Shown: positions 26,670-35,107 of the stretch, piece after piece
How the letters are laid out: each line of letters starts with the position of its first letter
How positions within the stretch are numbered: the stretch's first letter is position 1
Assembly: GCF_019976755.1 (NCBI RefSeq)
Contig: NZ_AP023441.1
Coordinates: 5,887,501 to 5,951,500, forward strand
Reading direction: 5' to 3'
From: Nostoc sp. MS1
Lineage (GTDB): Bacteria > Cyanobacteriota > Cyanobacteriia > Cyanobacteriales > Nostocaceae
DNA: 64,000 bases
Notes under the pieces: generated by a model
The model's database searches: none
What the model saw: the letters and a program-made list of their open reading frames with translations, nothing else
Told to the model about the DNA's origin: nothing
Made by a program: the position numbers and the translations under genes

Positions 26670-28889
26670 CTAACCCACAGCATTTAAACTCTCAGTGTCC
26701 AACTCCATCGATACAGCAGCATGGACTAAGGGTAACAAAGGCCCCAGTTGTTCTTGTCCATTGACGGCTAAATCGCTATGACAAAGATAAATCCTCTGGG
26801 ATACGCGAGATAGCAAGTCAGATAAAATTCTTTGAAGTCTGGTTTGTTCTGCTGATTTCTCATCCTCTGCTGTCCAAGGCTGTCCCAACCTATCTTGTAG
26901 AAAAAACGGCGCACCAAACAAGGTTGCTGCACCACCCTTAGCCCACAGAGGCGAACCAGCATCAAGCCAAAAATGCCACTCGTGAAATCTTCTACTAGCG
27001 CGATATTGGAAAATAGTTGCTAGGGTGACAGCTTTTCTCACTGAGCCGATGGCACGTAGGGGGTAAGGGTTAGCTGTGATAGTACCCCGGCGCAGTAGTT
27101 GAATAAATTCGGCGATAGTATTGTTAACTATTGACTGTTGACTGTTGACTGTTGACTGTTGACTGAGAAATTCTTCTCCTGCTCCCCTACTTTGCCTTAA
27201 CCTCGTATCAATCTCCCAGTAATGTTGTGCTGTTTCTAATAGTTCTCGCAGGGCGGCTAGTTGGTCATAGGGGAGGTTGCTCCCATTCCACAAAAAGCGC
27301 TGTATTGCTCTATCTAAAAGGGAGATGGGGCTGGGGATGAGGCGGAGTTCTTGTTGCGATCGCTGTTCTTCTAACCATTGTAATATTTCACCATAGGCTG
27401 TGGTGGCAGCGTAACCAATGCGATCCCAGCGTTCAAAGCTGGTGACAGGTAGCAAGTTGGGGTGGTCAGGATGGGGAACGAAGCAGTAATCAGCAATTAA
27501 TCCGGCTCTTACTGGGTCTATATTGGTAGGGAGTGGAGCAGGGGTTTCTGGGGGTTCTGGTTTGCGGCTGAGGACTACTAGCATCTCCGCTACTGCATCC
27601 CTGTCTACCAAGCGTCCCAAACCTGGGTAGACTAGCGCCATCATGGTGAGTAATGCTCTGATGACTGGGGAGCTAATCAGAGGGCGTTGGTCGTTGAGGG
27701 ATTCAACGGGGATATTTTGCTTAGTAAGAATTTCTATGATTGTATAACGGGCGATCGCATCTAAACCTGGGGCAATAATTGCTACCTGTTCTGGTTGTGC
27801 ATCTCCCGATTTGATGGCGTTGGCAATGACTTCGGCGGTTTGGCGTAATAGTTGAGCGCGGGATGTGGTTTGAATTGACTTGACCATCGGCGGTAAACCA
27901 GACAAAAACATGGGTTCGGTGAGTGATTCCACCATTGGCCCAACTAGCCTATCAGCTAAAGATGCTGTTACACCTGTCAAGGTTTCAACTCGACAGCGTT
28001 TTGCTAAACCTGCCATGTATTCGGGGTCGGCTCCTAATCCCAGCCGCACCCCCCCATCAGGATTGTAACTAAAGGCGGCGATCGCTCCTTGGTCTAACAG
28101 ATGCTCGAATAAGTTCCGTACTACACCCGGATATTCATCCACATCATCAGCTATCACCGCTTGATATCTTTTAGCTAGGTGTTGCTGGTAATTCTCATGA
28201 TTTAGTAGGTGTTGCCCGTAAAGTTCAGTAATAATACCATAGGTCAAAAATCCCCGCTCTAAACACCAATTACGCCAATCTAGTAATAAAGATGCTAAGA
28301 ATTGGGCTTCTAAATCGACGTTATTATCTTCTAGTCCTGTTTGCAAAACCTCAGCAATATTTTCGCAGGGTGTACCACTATATGCGGCTAACTGCATCAA
28401 GTCTAAAATACGCCTGACTAAGCGATACTCATTTACTCCTGCACGGCGTAGGATTTCTGTATCTAACTGCGATCGCCAGAGTTTTGTTGCTAGTTCTTGT
28501 TCACTTTCTGGACGCAATCTTACAGGAAATTGTGCCTTTATCTTCAGCAATTGAGTCAGTAATGGCCAAAATAAAACTATATCATCTTGAAAAAAACCTA
28601 ATGGAGTTTTTACCCTAACTGGGTATTTTCCTTGAGTTATAGTAACAATTATATCACCCAGTTCTCTGCGATTATCATCATTCGCCGCTAAAACTAATAC
28701 TCCGGGTTTAGCTTGTTGAATATCTAAAGATAAAGATGCGGAAGTGCTTGCTTTTAATTTTGCTTTTTTAGTATAAAATAATTCATGAACTCCCCGACCA
28801 GTATTTACCCAAGAACAGAATTGTTCTACCAAACGAGTGGTCTTACCACTGCGGCTACCCCCAACAATCCAAATAGAATGAGAAACCAC
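26670..28889 (-). CDS. UvrD/AddB-like P-loop protein (cyanobacterial 'recombinase family')
   Basis: A 739-residue protein of the kind annotated in cyanobacteria as recombinase family protein. The start IWIVGGSRSGKTTRLVEQF carries a Walker A loop (10-18). VIADDVDEYPGVV near 245 resembles the DExx Walker B of superfamily 1 helicases. Later parts (GSPLWAKGGAATLFGAPFFL) do not show a clear nuclease motif. It may act in DNA repair like an inactive AddB/RecC relative; this is inference. A run of five TTGACTG heptamers lies in frame within the coding region (27131-27165) and gives the QQSTVNSQQS segment. The gene diverges from pcxA. Confidence 0.8.
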   Translation of the reverse strand: MVSHSIWIVGGSRSGKTTRLVEQFCSWVNTGRGVHELFYTKKAKLKASTSASLSLDIQQAKPGVLVLAANDDNRRELGDIIVTITQGKYPVRVKTPLGFFQDDIVLFWPLLTQLLKIKAQFPVRLRPESEQELATKLWRSQLDTEILRRAGVNEYRLVRRILDLMQLAAYSGTPCENIAEVLQTGLEDNNVDLEAQFLASLLLDWRNWCLERGFLTYGIITELYGQHLLNHENYQQHLAKRYQAVIADDVDEYPGVVRNLFEHLLDQGAIAAFSYNPDGGVRLGLGADPEYMAGLAKRCRVETLTGVTASLADRLVGPMVESLTEPMFLSGLPPMVKSIQTTSRAQLLRQTAEVIANAIKSGDAQPEQVAIIAPGLDAIARYTIIEILTKQNIPVESLNDQRPLISSPVIRALLTMMALVYPGLGRLVDRDAVAEMLVVLSRKPEPPETPAPLPTNIDPVRAGLIADYCFVPHPDHPNLLPVTSFERWDRIGYAATTAYGEILQWLEEQRSQQELRLIPSPISLLDRAIQRFLWNGSNLPYDQLAALRELLETAQHYWEIDTRLRQSRGAGEEFLSQQSTVNSQQSIVNNTIAEFIQLLRRGTITANPYPLRAIGSVRKAVTLATIFQYRASRRFHEWHFWLDAGSPLWAKGGAATLFGAPFFLQDRLGQPWTAEDEKSAEQTRLQRILSDLLSRVSQRIYLCHSDLAVNGQEQLGPLLPLVHAAVSMELDTESLNAVG
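27131..27165 (+). repeat. Heptanucleotide tandem repeat inside a gene
   Basis: Five consecutive TTGACTG units. The same unit recurs in spacers at 41131, 56633 and 58218. This is the short tandemly repeated repetitive (STRR) type known from heterocystous cyanobacteria. Here it sits in a coding sequence, where three units equal seven codons. Confidence 0.85.
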
Positions 28890-28984
28890 AAAATATCTCC
28901 TCGATAGATTTGTTAGTATATTTATTGCGTTAATTTAAAATTATCAAACCTCACTCATTCAATAATTAAGAGTCAACAACTAAA

Positions 28985-30373
28985 ATGAGGAATACAATTT
29001 TCGACGAAAAAGTTTACCCCTATCTGTTATCACTTTATCGATGGTATTTACGCACTCCAGAACGTTCTCTAGAAGAAGCATACAAAGCTGCATTAAATAT
29101 TAGAGCTTTAGAAAATGAACATTTTAATGGTAACAAAATAGACCTGGATTCTCCCATCTACAGTAGCAGTGTGATGGATTATTTTGCTGCTGATTTAGCC
29201 CAACAATTGAAGATAGCTAGAATGCGGCTAACTGAGTTTCGCTTCAGTCGTTGGTTCTCGAATGAGTCTAATCAAAAAGCAGCCCGTAAAGTGGGTATAG
29301 AGTATCCTACTCCGGTTGCTGTTTTAGAAAAATTAAAATTTATTGATGACATAATTTCCAAATATACCATCCCTGATGATGAACTTGCCCCATCTGAAGT
29401 TACAAGCTCACCAATTACAACAACTAACTCAGCGCCAATTAATGATAAATCACTTACCTATCCTGTAAATAGAAATGAAATTGATAAACATAATTTAGTT
29501 GAGCGTACTTACACCCCAACATCACCCCCACAAATAGTTAGGAGAACAGACCAGAAAAAAAGACCAAAAGGTAAAGCAGATACAACAGGTGTTTTGCCGC
29601 GTTCTATCTTAAGTACTATTGGACGATTGCAAATTGAATTAGATCCCAATGCCGAAAAAGATGTTGTGAATAATTTTCGGCAAGCTCAAAGAAGAAGTAT
29701 TATATCAATTAGATTTATTCTTTTACTAATTATAGTACCTCTTTTAACCCATCAGTTAGCAAAAGCTTTAATTGTTGGGCCAATTTTTCAACAGTTTCAA
29801 ACTGCGGAAGTAGAGCAGGTATTTTTAAATTCTGAGATGGAGGAAGAAGCCTTATCAACGTTGCATAGATTTGAAGAAAGACTCAAATTTGAAAGCTTAA
29901 TTAGTAATGCACCGGTTCTTTCTGCTGAAGCTATAGAAACTGAAGTGAGAAAAAAGGCTGAAGAAATTGCTACAGAGTTCCGCAGGGAAAGCTCAAATGC
30001 AATTAAAAATGTTTTTGCTGATATCTTTTCTGTGGGTGCATTTATCTGGCTGCTAGTTGTGAGTAAGCCTGCTATTACGGTACTCAAAGAATTTTTTGAT
30101 AATGTAGTCTATGGCTTAAGTGATAGTGCCAAAGCATTTATCATTATTTTGTTTACTGATGTATTCGTCGGATTTCACTCTCCTCATGGTTGGGAAGTGA
30201 TTTTAGAAGGTTTATCTCGTCACTGGGGACTACCAGCTAATAGAGATTTTATCTTTCTATTCATTGCTACTTTCCCCGTAATTTTGGATACTATTTTTAA
30301 ATACTGGATCTTCCGTTATCTCAACCGTATATCGCCTTCCGCCGTTGCTACCTATCGCAATATGAATGAGTAA
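28985..30373 (+). CDS. pcxA: Proton extrusion protein PcxA (CemA/Ycf10 homologue)
   Basis: Inner-membrane protein needed for light-induced proton extrusion and linked to CO2 and ion uptake; homologue of chloroplast CemA. The 462 residues start MRNTIFDEKVYPYLLSLYRW, with a long soluble N-terminal part. The membrane part follows: FILLLIIVPLLTHQLAKALI (near 245), a helical hairpin, then SVGAFIWLLVVSKPAITVL (near 350), KAFIIILFTDVFVGFHSPHG (near 385) and the late DFIFLFIATFPVILDTIFKY with conserved IFRYLNRISPSAVATYR. The length is within the range of cyanobacterial PcxA. It diverges from the helicase-like gene across 95 bp. Confidence 0.94.
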   Translation: MRNTIFDEKVYPYLLSLYRWYLRTPERSLEEAYKAALNIRALENEHFNGNKIDLDSPIYSSSVMDYFAADLAQQLKIARMRLTEFRFSRWFSNESNQKAARKVGIEYPTPVAVLEKLKFIDDIISKYTIPDDELAPSEVTSSPITTTNSAPINDKSLTYPVNRNEIDKHNLVERTYTPTSPPQIVRRTDQKKRPKGKADTTGVLPRSILSTIGRLQIELDPNAEKDVVNNFRQAQRRSIISIRFILLLIIVPLLTHQLAKALIVGPIFQQFQTAEVEQVFLNSEMEEEALSTLHRFEERLKFESLISNAPVLSAEAIETEVRKKAEEIATEFRRESSNAIKNVFADIFSVGAFIWLLVVSKPAITVLKEFFDNVVYGLSDSAKAFIIILFTDVFVGFHSPHGWEVILEGLSRHWGLPANRDFIFLFIATFPVILDTIFKYWIFRYLNRISPSAVATYRNMNE

Positions 30374-30536
30374 AAATCTGCTAGTTGTGGAGTTTACTTG
30401 GAGTAGGTAATAAATTTAATGCCATTTTGGAACTACTAACAATTCTCTCTCGTCATCTCTTTTTAACTGTGAGTCGATTGTTAGTTTTCTGTATGTCTGA
30501 TGAGAATATACTACTCCAGCTTTGAGTCTGTTAGCC

Positions 30537-30573
30537 TTTCTCCCTGACAGGTGCATAATATCGAAGGGAGAAA
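30537..30573. other. 9-bp perfect hairpin upstream of candidate ncRNA
   Basis: TTTCTCCCT (30537-30545) and AGGGAGAAA (30565-30573) form a perfect stem with a 19-base loop in the 475-bp gap after pcxA. There is no T tract. It may end the pcxA transcript or mark control of the ncRNA just downstream. The rest of this gap outside the hairpin and the ncRNA shows nothing definite. Confidence 0.45.
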
Positions 30574-30591
30574 AACTATAAATACTATAGA

Positions 30592-30702
30592 TGAGACTTG
30601 ACAGAACAGAACACGACGTTTCACATCCTGGAAACGCCGTAGTTCCTCAGTTCTATCAACCGGAGAGTAACATCTGCGGTACTTTAGCCTGTCTCATTTT
30701 TT
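30592..30702 (+). ncRNA. Candidate structured ncRNA, Yfr2-like
   Basis: A 111-bp stretch closes with TGAGAC (30592-30597) pairing GTCTCA (30691-30696), followed directly by six T, as in an intrinsic terminator that also forms the closing helix. Inside is CGACGTTTC-ACATCCT-GGAAACGCCG, a hairpin presenting ACATCCTGGAAACG, followed by TAGTTCCTCAG. This order (CATCCT, GGAAAC, TAGTTCCT) matches what I remember of the cyanobacterial Yfr2 ncRNA family. A TACTAT box at 30583 could be the -10 element. The family name is from memory; the structure is seen directly. Confidence 0.5.
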
Positions 30703-30875
30703 ATTTGTGATCGCTACGGAAACTAGTATTTTGCAGCTTGTATTAAAGAAATGGGTTTATTTTAGGAATAACTTTTCATTTCTCTGAATAACAACAAAAT
30801 AACTGATTGTCTTGTCAGATAAATAACTCTACTTGTTTTTGATATTGATTGCTGACCTTACATGAGAAGAGAAAA

Positions 30876-31325
30876 ATGTACAAAATCTTATTTGATACGG
30901 ATTTAATATTAGATGCTGTAATGAATCGTACTGAATTTGTTGGCGATGTCAAAGCACTATTAGATAAATCACACCATTCTATTCGCTTATACTTAACAGA
31001 TGTTGGTTTACAAAAAGTTTCTACTTATACCTACTGTTTAAAAAATCGTCATATTTCTGAGATTGTAGTTAAATGGTTGCAAGAACATCTAGAAATTTGT
31101 ACTCTTGACGAAGGTGTACTACAACAATCACGTTATTTATTTCTCAATGATTTTGAATCGGCCGTTGAGTTGGCTTGCTTGAGCCATTACCAATTAGATG
31201 CGATAGTTACTCATAAACCAGAAAATTTTATTACAGTTAGTCATCAGTCTTGTATCTGGTCTTTTGTTGATTTGTGGTTACGTATCGATTTAGAAAGTCA
31301 ATTACAAGCTCCCACCTTTAAGTAG
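30876..31325 (+). CDS. PIN-domain protein
   Basis: A 149-residue PIN-fold protein. From ATG 30876 (GAGAAGAG upstream) it begins MYKILFDTDLILDAVMNR with the first metal-binding Asp of PIN nucleases. The middle has FLNDFESAVELACLSHYQLD (Asp and Glu) and DAIVTHKPENF (Asp), the later acidic positions. An in-frame upstream TTG at 30849 is less likely. No antitoxin gene is seen next to it, so it may be an orphan VapC-like RNase or a domesticated PIN protein. Confidence 0.78.
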   Translation: MYKILFDTDLILDAVMNRTEFVGDVKALLDKSHHSIRLYLTDVGLQKVSTYTYCLKNRHISEIVVKWLQEHLEICTLDEGVLQQSRYLFLNDFESAVELACLSHYQLDAIVTHKPENFITVSHQSCIWSFVDLWLRIDLESQLQAPTFK

Positions 31326-31627
31326 AATGATGTAATTATTGGTAGTCGGATAAGGCACAAGGTAGGAAATGAGAGGATTTGAGTTTATTTCACATTTCTT
31401 AATATAATTTGAATTATCTTACTTATTTACTTAGTTCAGAGATAAAATAATCTAAGAACATTTATAAGATTTACTGTATAAAATGCAAATGATAACTGAT
31501 GAATGTGATGTAATTTTGGAAATTAAGACAAAATTCATAATTAAATTAAGATATTTTAATAATTTGGTGTTTAGAAAAACAGAGGAGTCTAATTTTTTTT
31601 GTAATTTGATAATGGAGGTTTTCTTTG

Positions 31628-31644
31628 GTGCTAGGATCTAGCAC
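31628..31644. promoter_or_regulatory. GTGCTAG-GAT-CTAGCAC palindrome, possible operator
   Basis: A perfect 7-bp inverted repeat with three central bases lies 27 bp before the GTG start of the XRE regulator, and a half site AGTGCT follows at 31660. This is a likely place for autoregulation. The rest of the 346-bp gap 31326-31671 is AT-rich and shows no gene. Confidence 0.45.
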
Positions 31645-31671
31645 TATAGGTTAAGTTAAAGTGCTGTAGCT

Positions 31672-32019
31672 GTGAAAAAAAAGCCAAAACCAAGAATCGC
31701 ATTATTGCGGGAAAAAGCAGGATTAACTCAGTTGGAACTGTCTCGTCTTGTTGGTGTGACTGAAAGCACTATTCAAAACTGGGAAAGTGGCCGGACTGGA
31801 ACAGACCATATTGAAAGAATTATTAGGTTTTGTAAAGCCTTGAATTGTCAAGTAGAAGACCTGATTGAGTATAAAGATGAATTAACAGAGGAATTTGTCA
31901 CTAAACCAACTTCTCTAAATGACATTCATCATCTGTTAGGAACTGAAGAGGCGACCTCAACCAGCCGTTTTGAGGCTGGATACTCTCAACATCCAAAAGC
32001 ACCAGAAATCAGTTTCTAG
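31672..32019 (+). CDS. XRE-family helix-turn-helix regulator
   Basis: A 115-residue regulator. The helix-turn-helix spans 10-65: IALLREKAGLTQLELSRLVG, VTESTIQNWESGRTG, then IIRFCKALNCQVEDLIEY. The remaining 45 residues are acidic and probably disordered. The start is GTG 31672, followed by a lysine-rich leader (MKKKPKPR). It is a single gene ending before a GGGTGGG palindrome shared with the convergent deacetylase. Targets are unknown; autoregulation through the upstream palindrome is inferred. Confidence 0.88.
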   Translation: MKKKPKPRIALLREKAGLTQLELSRLVGVTESTIQNWESGRTGTDHIERIIRFCKALNCQVEDLIEYKDELTEEFVTKPTSLNDIHHLLGTEEATSTSRFEAGYSQHPKAPEISF

Positions 32020-32126
32020 CGTTGAAACTTATAAGTGTCATAGCTGACCAATACTAAGCTTCTGCCTAGTAATGGTTAGTCGTTAATATTTAGGAATAGA
32101 GTTAGTACACTTAAAGCTTAAGCGTG

Positions 32127-32145
32127 GGGTGGGAAATACCCACCC
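32127..32145. terminator. GGGTGGG-AAATA-CCCACCC palindrome between convergent genes
   Basis: A 7-bp perfect stem with a five-base loop lies between the XRE regulator and the minus-strand deacetylase, so it could stop both transcripts. It belongs to the same family as the palindrome at 12826. Confidence 0.5.
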
Positions 32146-32191
32146 TACTATGATATGGAAAAAATCTTATAGAAATTTCATGCACGCGAGT

Positions 32192-32869
32192 TTACAAAGT
32201 TTCTAATTGTCGCCAAAAAACATCAACAGTTATAAATTGGTAGCCTTGTTCTAGCAGATGTGGGATCAATAGTTGAATTGTTGCGGCTACTTCTTGTCCA
32301 CCACAAGCACCATCATGTAGCACAATTAATGAGCCGTTCTGCACTTGCTTGAGAACTCGCTGTACTACTTCTTTGACTCCGGGTCTGACCCAATCTTCAG
32401 GAACAACACTCCACATGACTGGACGATATTTCCACTGCTGCAATAGGTTTAAGGTTTTGGGTGTAAATAACCCGTTGGGTGGTCTGACATCACGCACTTT
32501 TTCCGCCGGGAGATCACAAGCATCATAGATAGCAGCCTGGGTTTTTTCTAGACTGTCTTTGAGTTCGATGGGCGATAGCATGGGAAAGGAGCGATGGTCG
32601 TAACCGTGTAAGCCTATCCAATGACCGCGATCGCAGATTGCTTTGGCAATACTAGGGTTACGGTTAACACAAGCACCCAACCAAAAAAAACTAGCAGTGA
32701 TGTTGTAGCGATCTAGAACTGCTAATAATTCTGGGGTGTATTGCGGATGGGGGCCATCATCAAAAGTTAAAGCGATCGCTTTGGTAGTAGGTTCTCCATT
32801 CCAAAGACAACTAGGGAAACTTGGCTGAAGAATCCGATGAATAATGGGGAACAGAGGCGCAAACTGCAT
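32192..32869 (-). CDS. Polysaccharide deacetylase (NodB homology)
   Basis: A 225-residue carbohydrate esterase family 4 enzyme that removes N-acetyl groups from chitin-, peptidoglycan- or exopolysaccharide-type sugars. Motifs: LTFDDGPHPQYTPELL (catalytic and metal Asp near 36-37), IGLHGYDHRSFP (metal His pair near 88-92), DVRPPNGLFT (near 128) and SLIVLHDGACGG (near 183). No signal peptide is obvious, although the N-terminus is hydrophobic. It is 30 bp downstream of a glycosyltransferase on the same strand, suggesting one transcript for surface polysaccharide synthesis. Confidence 0.92.
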   Translation of the reverse strand: MQFAPLFPIIHRILQPSFPSCLWNGEPTTKAIALTFDDGPHPQYTPELLAVLDRYNITASFFWLGACVNRNPSIAKAICDRGHWIGLHGYDHRSFPMLSPIELKDSLEKTQAAIYDACDLPAEKVRDVRPPNGLFTPKTLNLLQQWKYRPVMWSVVPEDWVRPGVKEVVQRVLKQVQNGSLIVLHDGACGGQEVAATIQLLIPHLLEQGYQFITVDVFWRQLETL

Positions 32870-32899
32870 TTGACTATTCCCTAACCTTAACTATAGAGC

Positions 32900-34183
32900 T
32901 TATATCTTAACAGATTCTTGCTGACTCAATTTTGCCACAGGAGCCAGCTTGAGCCTTTTCTTACCCAATAACTCAAAAAATAAGTCTTCATACTGCTCAA
33001 TTGCTTGCTCAAAAGAAAAATAGGCCTCTGCAAATTTTCTTCCTTGATTGCCTAATTTTGCGGCTAGTATAGGATTTTTATACATCTCCAACACTGCTGC
33101 TGCTAAAGCTTCTGGTGATTCCGGCTCTACAATTATCCCGCCGCCACTTTCTTGGATAACTTTGGCGGCTGTCCCAGATGCTGGTACTGAACCTATAATC
33201 GGACGACCTGAAGCTAATGCGAGTGGTATCTTGGAGGGCATGTTAAAAGCAATCACATTGCTTTTCTGGACTACTAAGCTGACATCAGCAGTAGCCAAAG
33301 TTTGTGGTAATTGTTCTCTAGGCTGTAACGGCAAGAGTAAAACATTATCAGCCCCACAAGATAGACAATATTTTTGTAATCTAGACAAGGCTGTTGATTC
33401 ACCAATAATCACAAAGCTAATATCTGGAATGTGACGCAGATAGGCGGCTGCGGCGATGACAGTCTCTAAACCTTGTGTGAGTGCGATGTTCCCAGAGTAC
33501 ATCACCACGAATTTATTATCTAGTTGGTGGGCTGTTCTCCAGGCATTTTTCTTAGCTAAGGGACGAATAAAATTTACATTCACCCAATTAGGAATACAAG
33601 TAATTTTTTTAGCACTTACCCCTTTACCGATTAAATTATCACGGAAGCCATCAGCAATCACACTAATCTTAGTAGCATGTTTATAAGCAAACTTTTCTAT
33701 AATTTCGCAAAAGCGAATCATTAATTTATTGGTCATCAGCCCGACGCGCACGGCTGCTTCCGGTAAGATATCTTGTACATTTAACACTACAGGACACTGA
33801 TAAATCCAACCAAGTAAGGTGGCTGGGAGTGAAACTAGAAGTGGGGGTACGGTTAACAAAATTAAGTCTGGTTTTTTACCGTTAAAGGCTTGGGGTAAGC
33901 TAGTAAAAATAAAACTTAACTCTAGTAATAATCTATCTATCAGGTTGGGTTTAGATTTAATTCGTAGGTAACTGCGCTGAATTGTCACGCCATTTTTTTG
34001 CTCTGTAACATACCATTTACCCTTATACTCATCGTAAATTTCCCTTTGGGGGTAGTTAGGCATTCCTGTAATCACGCGCACCTGATGCCCTCTCTCTGCT
34101 AAACCCTCCGCCAGTTCAGTCATTAAAGGTGCAATGCCAATTGGCTCTGGATAGTAGTTATAAGAGTAGATGAGAATGTGCAT
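32900..34183 (-). CDS. GT4-family glycosyltransferase (WcaI-like)
   Basis: A 427-residue GT-B fold glycosyltransferase similar to WcaI of colanic acid synthesis. It begins MHILIYSYNYYPEPIGIAPL, with ERGHQVRVITGMPNYPQ near 30. The C-terminal half has the nucleotide-sugar region VVMYSGNIALTQGLETVIAA (near 230), FVIIGESTALSRLQKY and the acidic GGGIIVEPESPEALAAAVLE (near 355) of the GT4 E-x7-E motif. The adjoining deacetylase supports a role in exopolysaccharide assembly. Donor and acceptor sugars are unknown. Confidence 0.9.
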   Translation of the reverse strand: MHILIYSYNYYPEPIGIAPLMTELAEGLAERGHQVRVITGMPNYPQREIYDEYKGKWYVTEQKNGVTIQRSYLRIKSKPNLIDRLLLELSFIFTSLPQAFNGKKPDLILLTVPPLLVSLPATLLGWIYQCPVVLNVQDILPEAAVRVGLMTNKLMIRFCEIIEKFAYKHATKISVIADGFRDNLIGKGVSAKKITCIPNWVNVNFIRPLAKKNAWRTAHQLDNKFVVMYSGNIALTQGLETVIAAAAYLRHIPDISFVIIGESTALSRLQKYCLSCGADNVLLLPLQPREQLPQTLATADVSLVVQKSNVIAFNMPSKIPLALASGRPIIGSVPASGTAAKVIQESGGGIIVEPESPEALAAAVLEMYKNPILAAKLGNQGRKFAEAYFSFEQAIEQYEDLFFELLGKKRLKLAPVAKLSQQESVKI

Positions 34184-35107
34184 GATTTATTTAGTAATTT
34201 TTGTAAAGTAAGCTCGAAGTTATCTGGTATATTTGCGTTTTTAGTTAAAAATATAAATTTTATTAATGATTCTTATGCTTTAGTACTATAGTGCTTATCG
34301 ATGAGTATTTAATTTTTAGCAAATTAACCTGGTAGTAACACATATTTTTCTAAGCATTGATGCGAGTATATAATCTTCTAAACTTCTGGTTTTACGTAGA
34401 TACTTTTTTAGTACATAAGATCATTTTTACTTAGTATAAACAGTGCATTTAATTGTCTAAGTCGAATTGTAACTTTACTAACTAAGTTTTTTCACGGTTT
34501 TCTTTGGTATTCATCAAATCTTTAAATTGTTAGTAAAATTTGATTTGAATCTTAATACTGTTTTGAGGTCAAATATTGTTTATTTTATGGAAATCACTTT
34601 TCATCATAAAAATATTCAAATTCCGCAATAGAAAGCGCTTTGCTACAAAAATTTACGAAATATTCATTTAGCAACATACTCTTGTGCATATTAAGAACAT
34701 ATGAAAGGTAAGTTTTTTCTAATTTAGTAATCATTACCTGTAAGGGCAATTCCCGAAAATAATTTACCAGAATACCGTATTAACGCCAGTGATATAGTAT
34801 TAATTTACTGTTTGTTAATCCTAAGTATGCTTGATCGCTTATGTGCCTGTGCAAACCCTTGATTTTTCGCGTCCGTACATCTGTATGTGATGTATAGTTG
34901 CATGAAGTTTTTAACTCAGTATGAATTTTATAGGGTACGTATCCTACAAAACTTTTCCACAGGAGCGTAAAGTATCTAAAGCCTATTATGCTTCTGGCTT
35001 CTGATTTCTAGATTGTGCTGTAGCATTCGGTTAATCTCTGTTCACTTGCAAGGTTAGCAACTTATACTGAATAGACCCTAATAATACAGCAAACACTTGA
35101 GTAATTT
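34184..35107. other. 924-bp AT-rich non-coding gap
   Basis: This gap separates divergent starts of the glycosyltransferase and the large kinase-cyclase. I find no open frame worth calling, no RNA gene and no IS end. It includes a 10-bp palindrome AAAGCGCTTT at 34632 and several AT-rich runs that could hold promoters. Confidence 0.6.
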
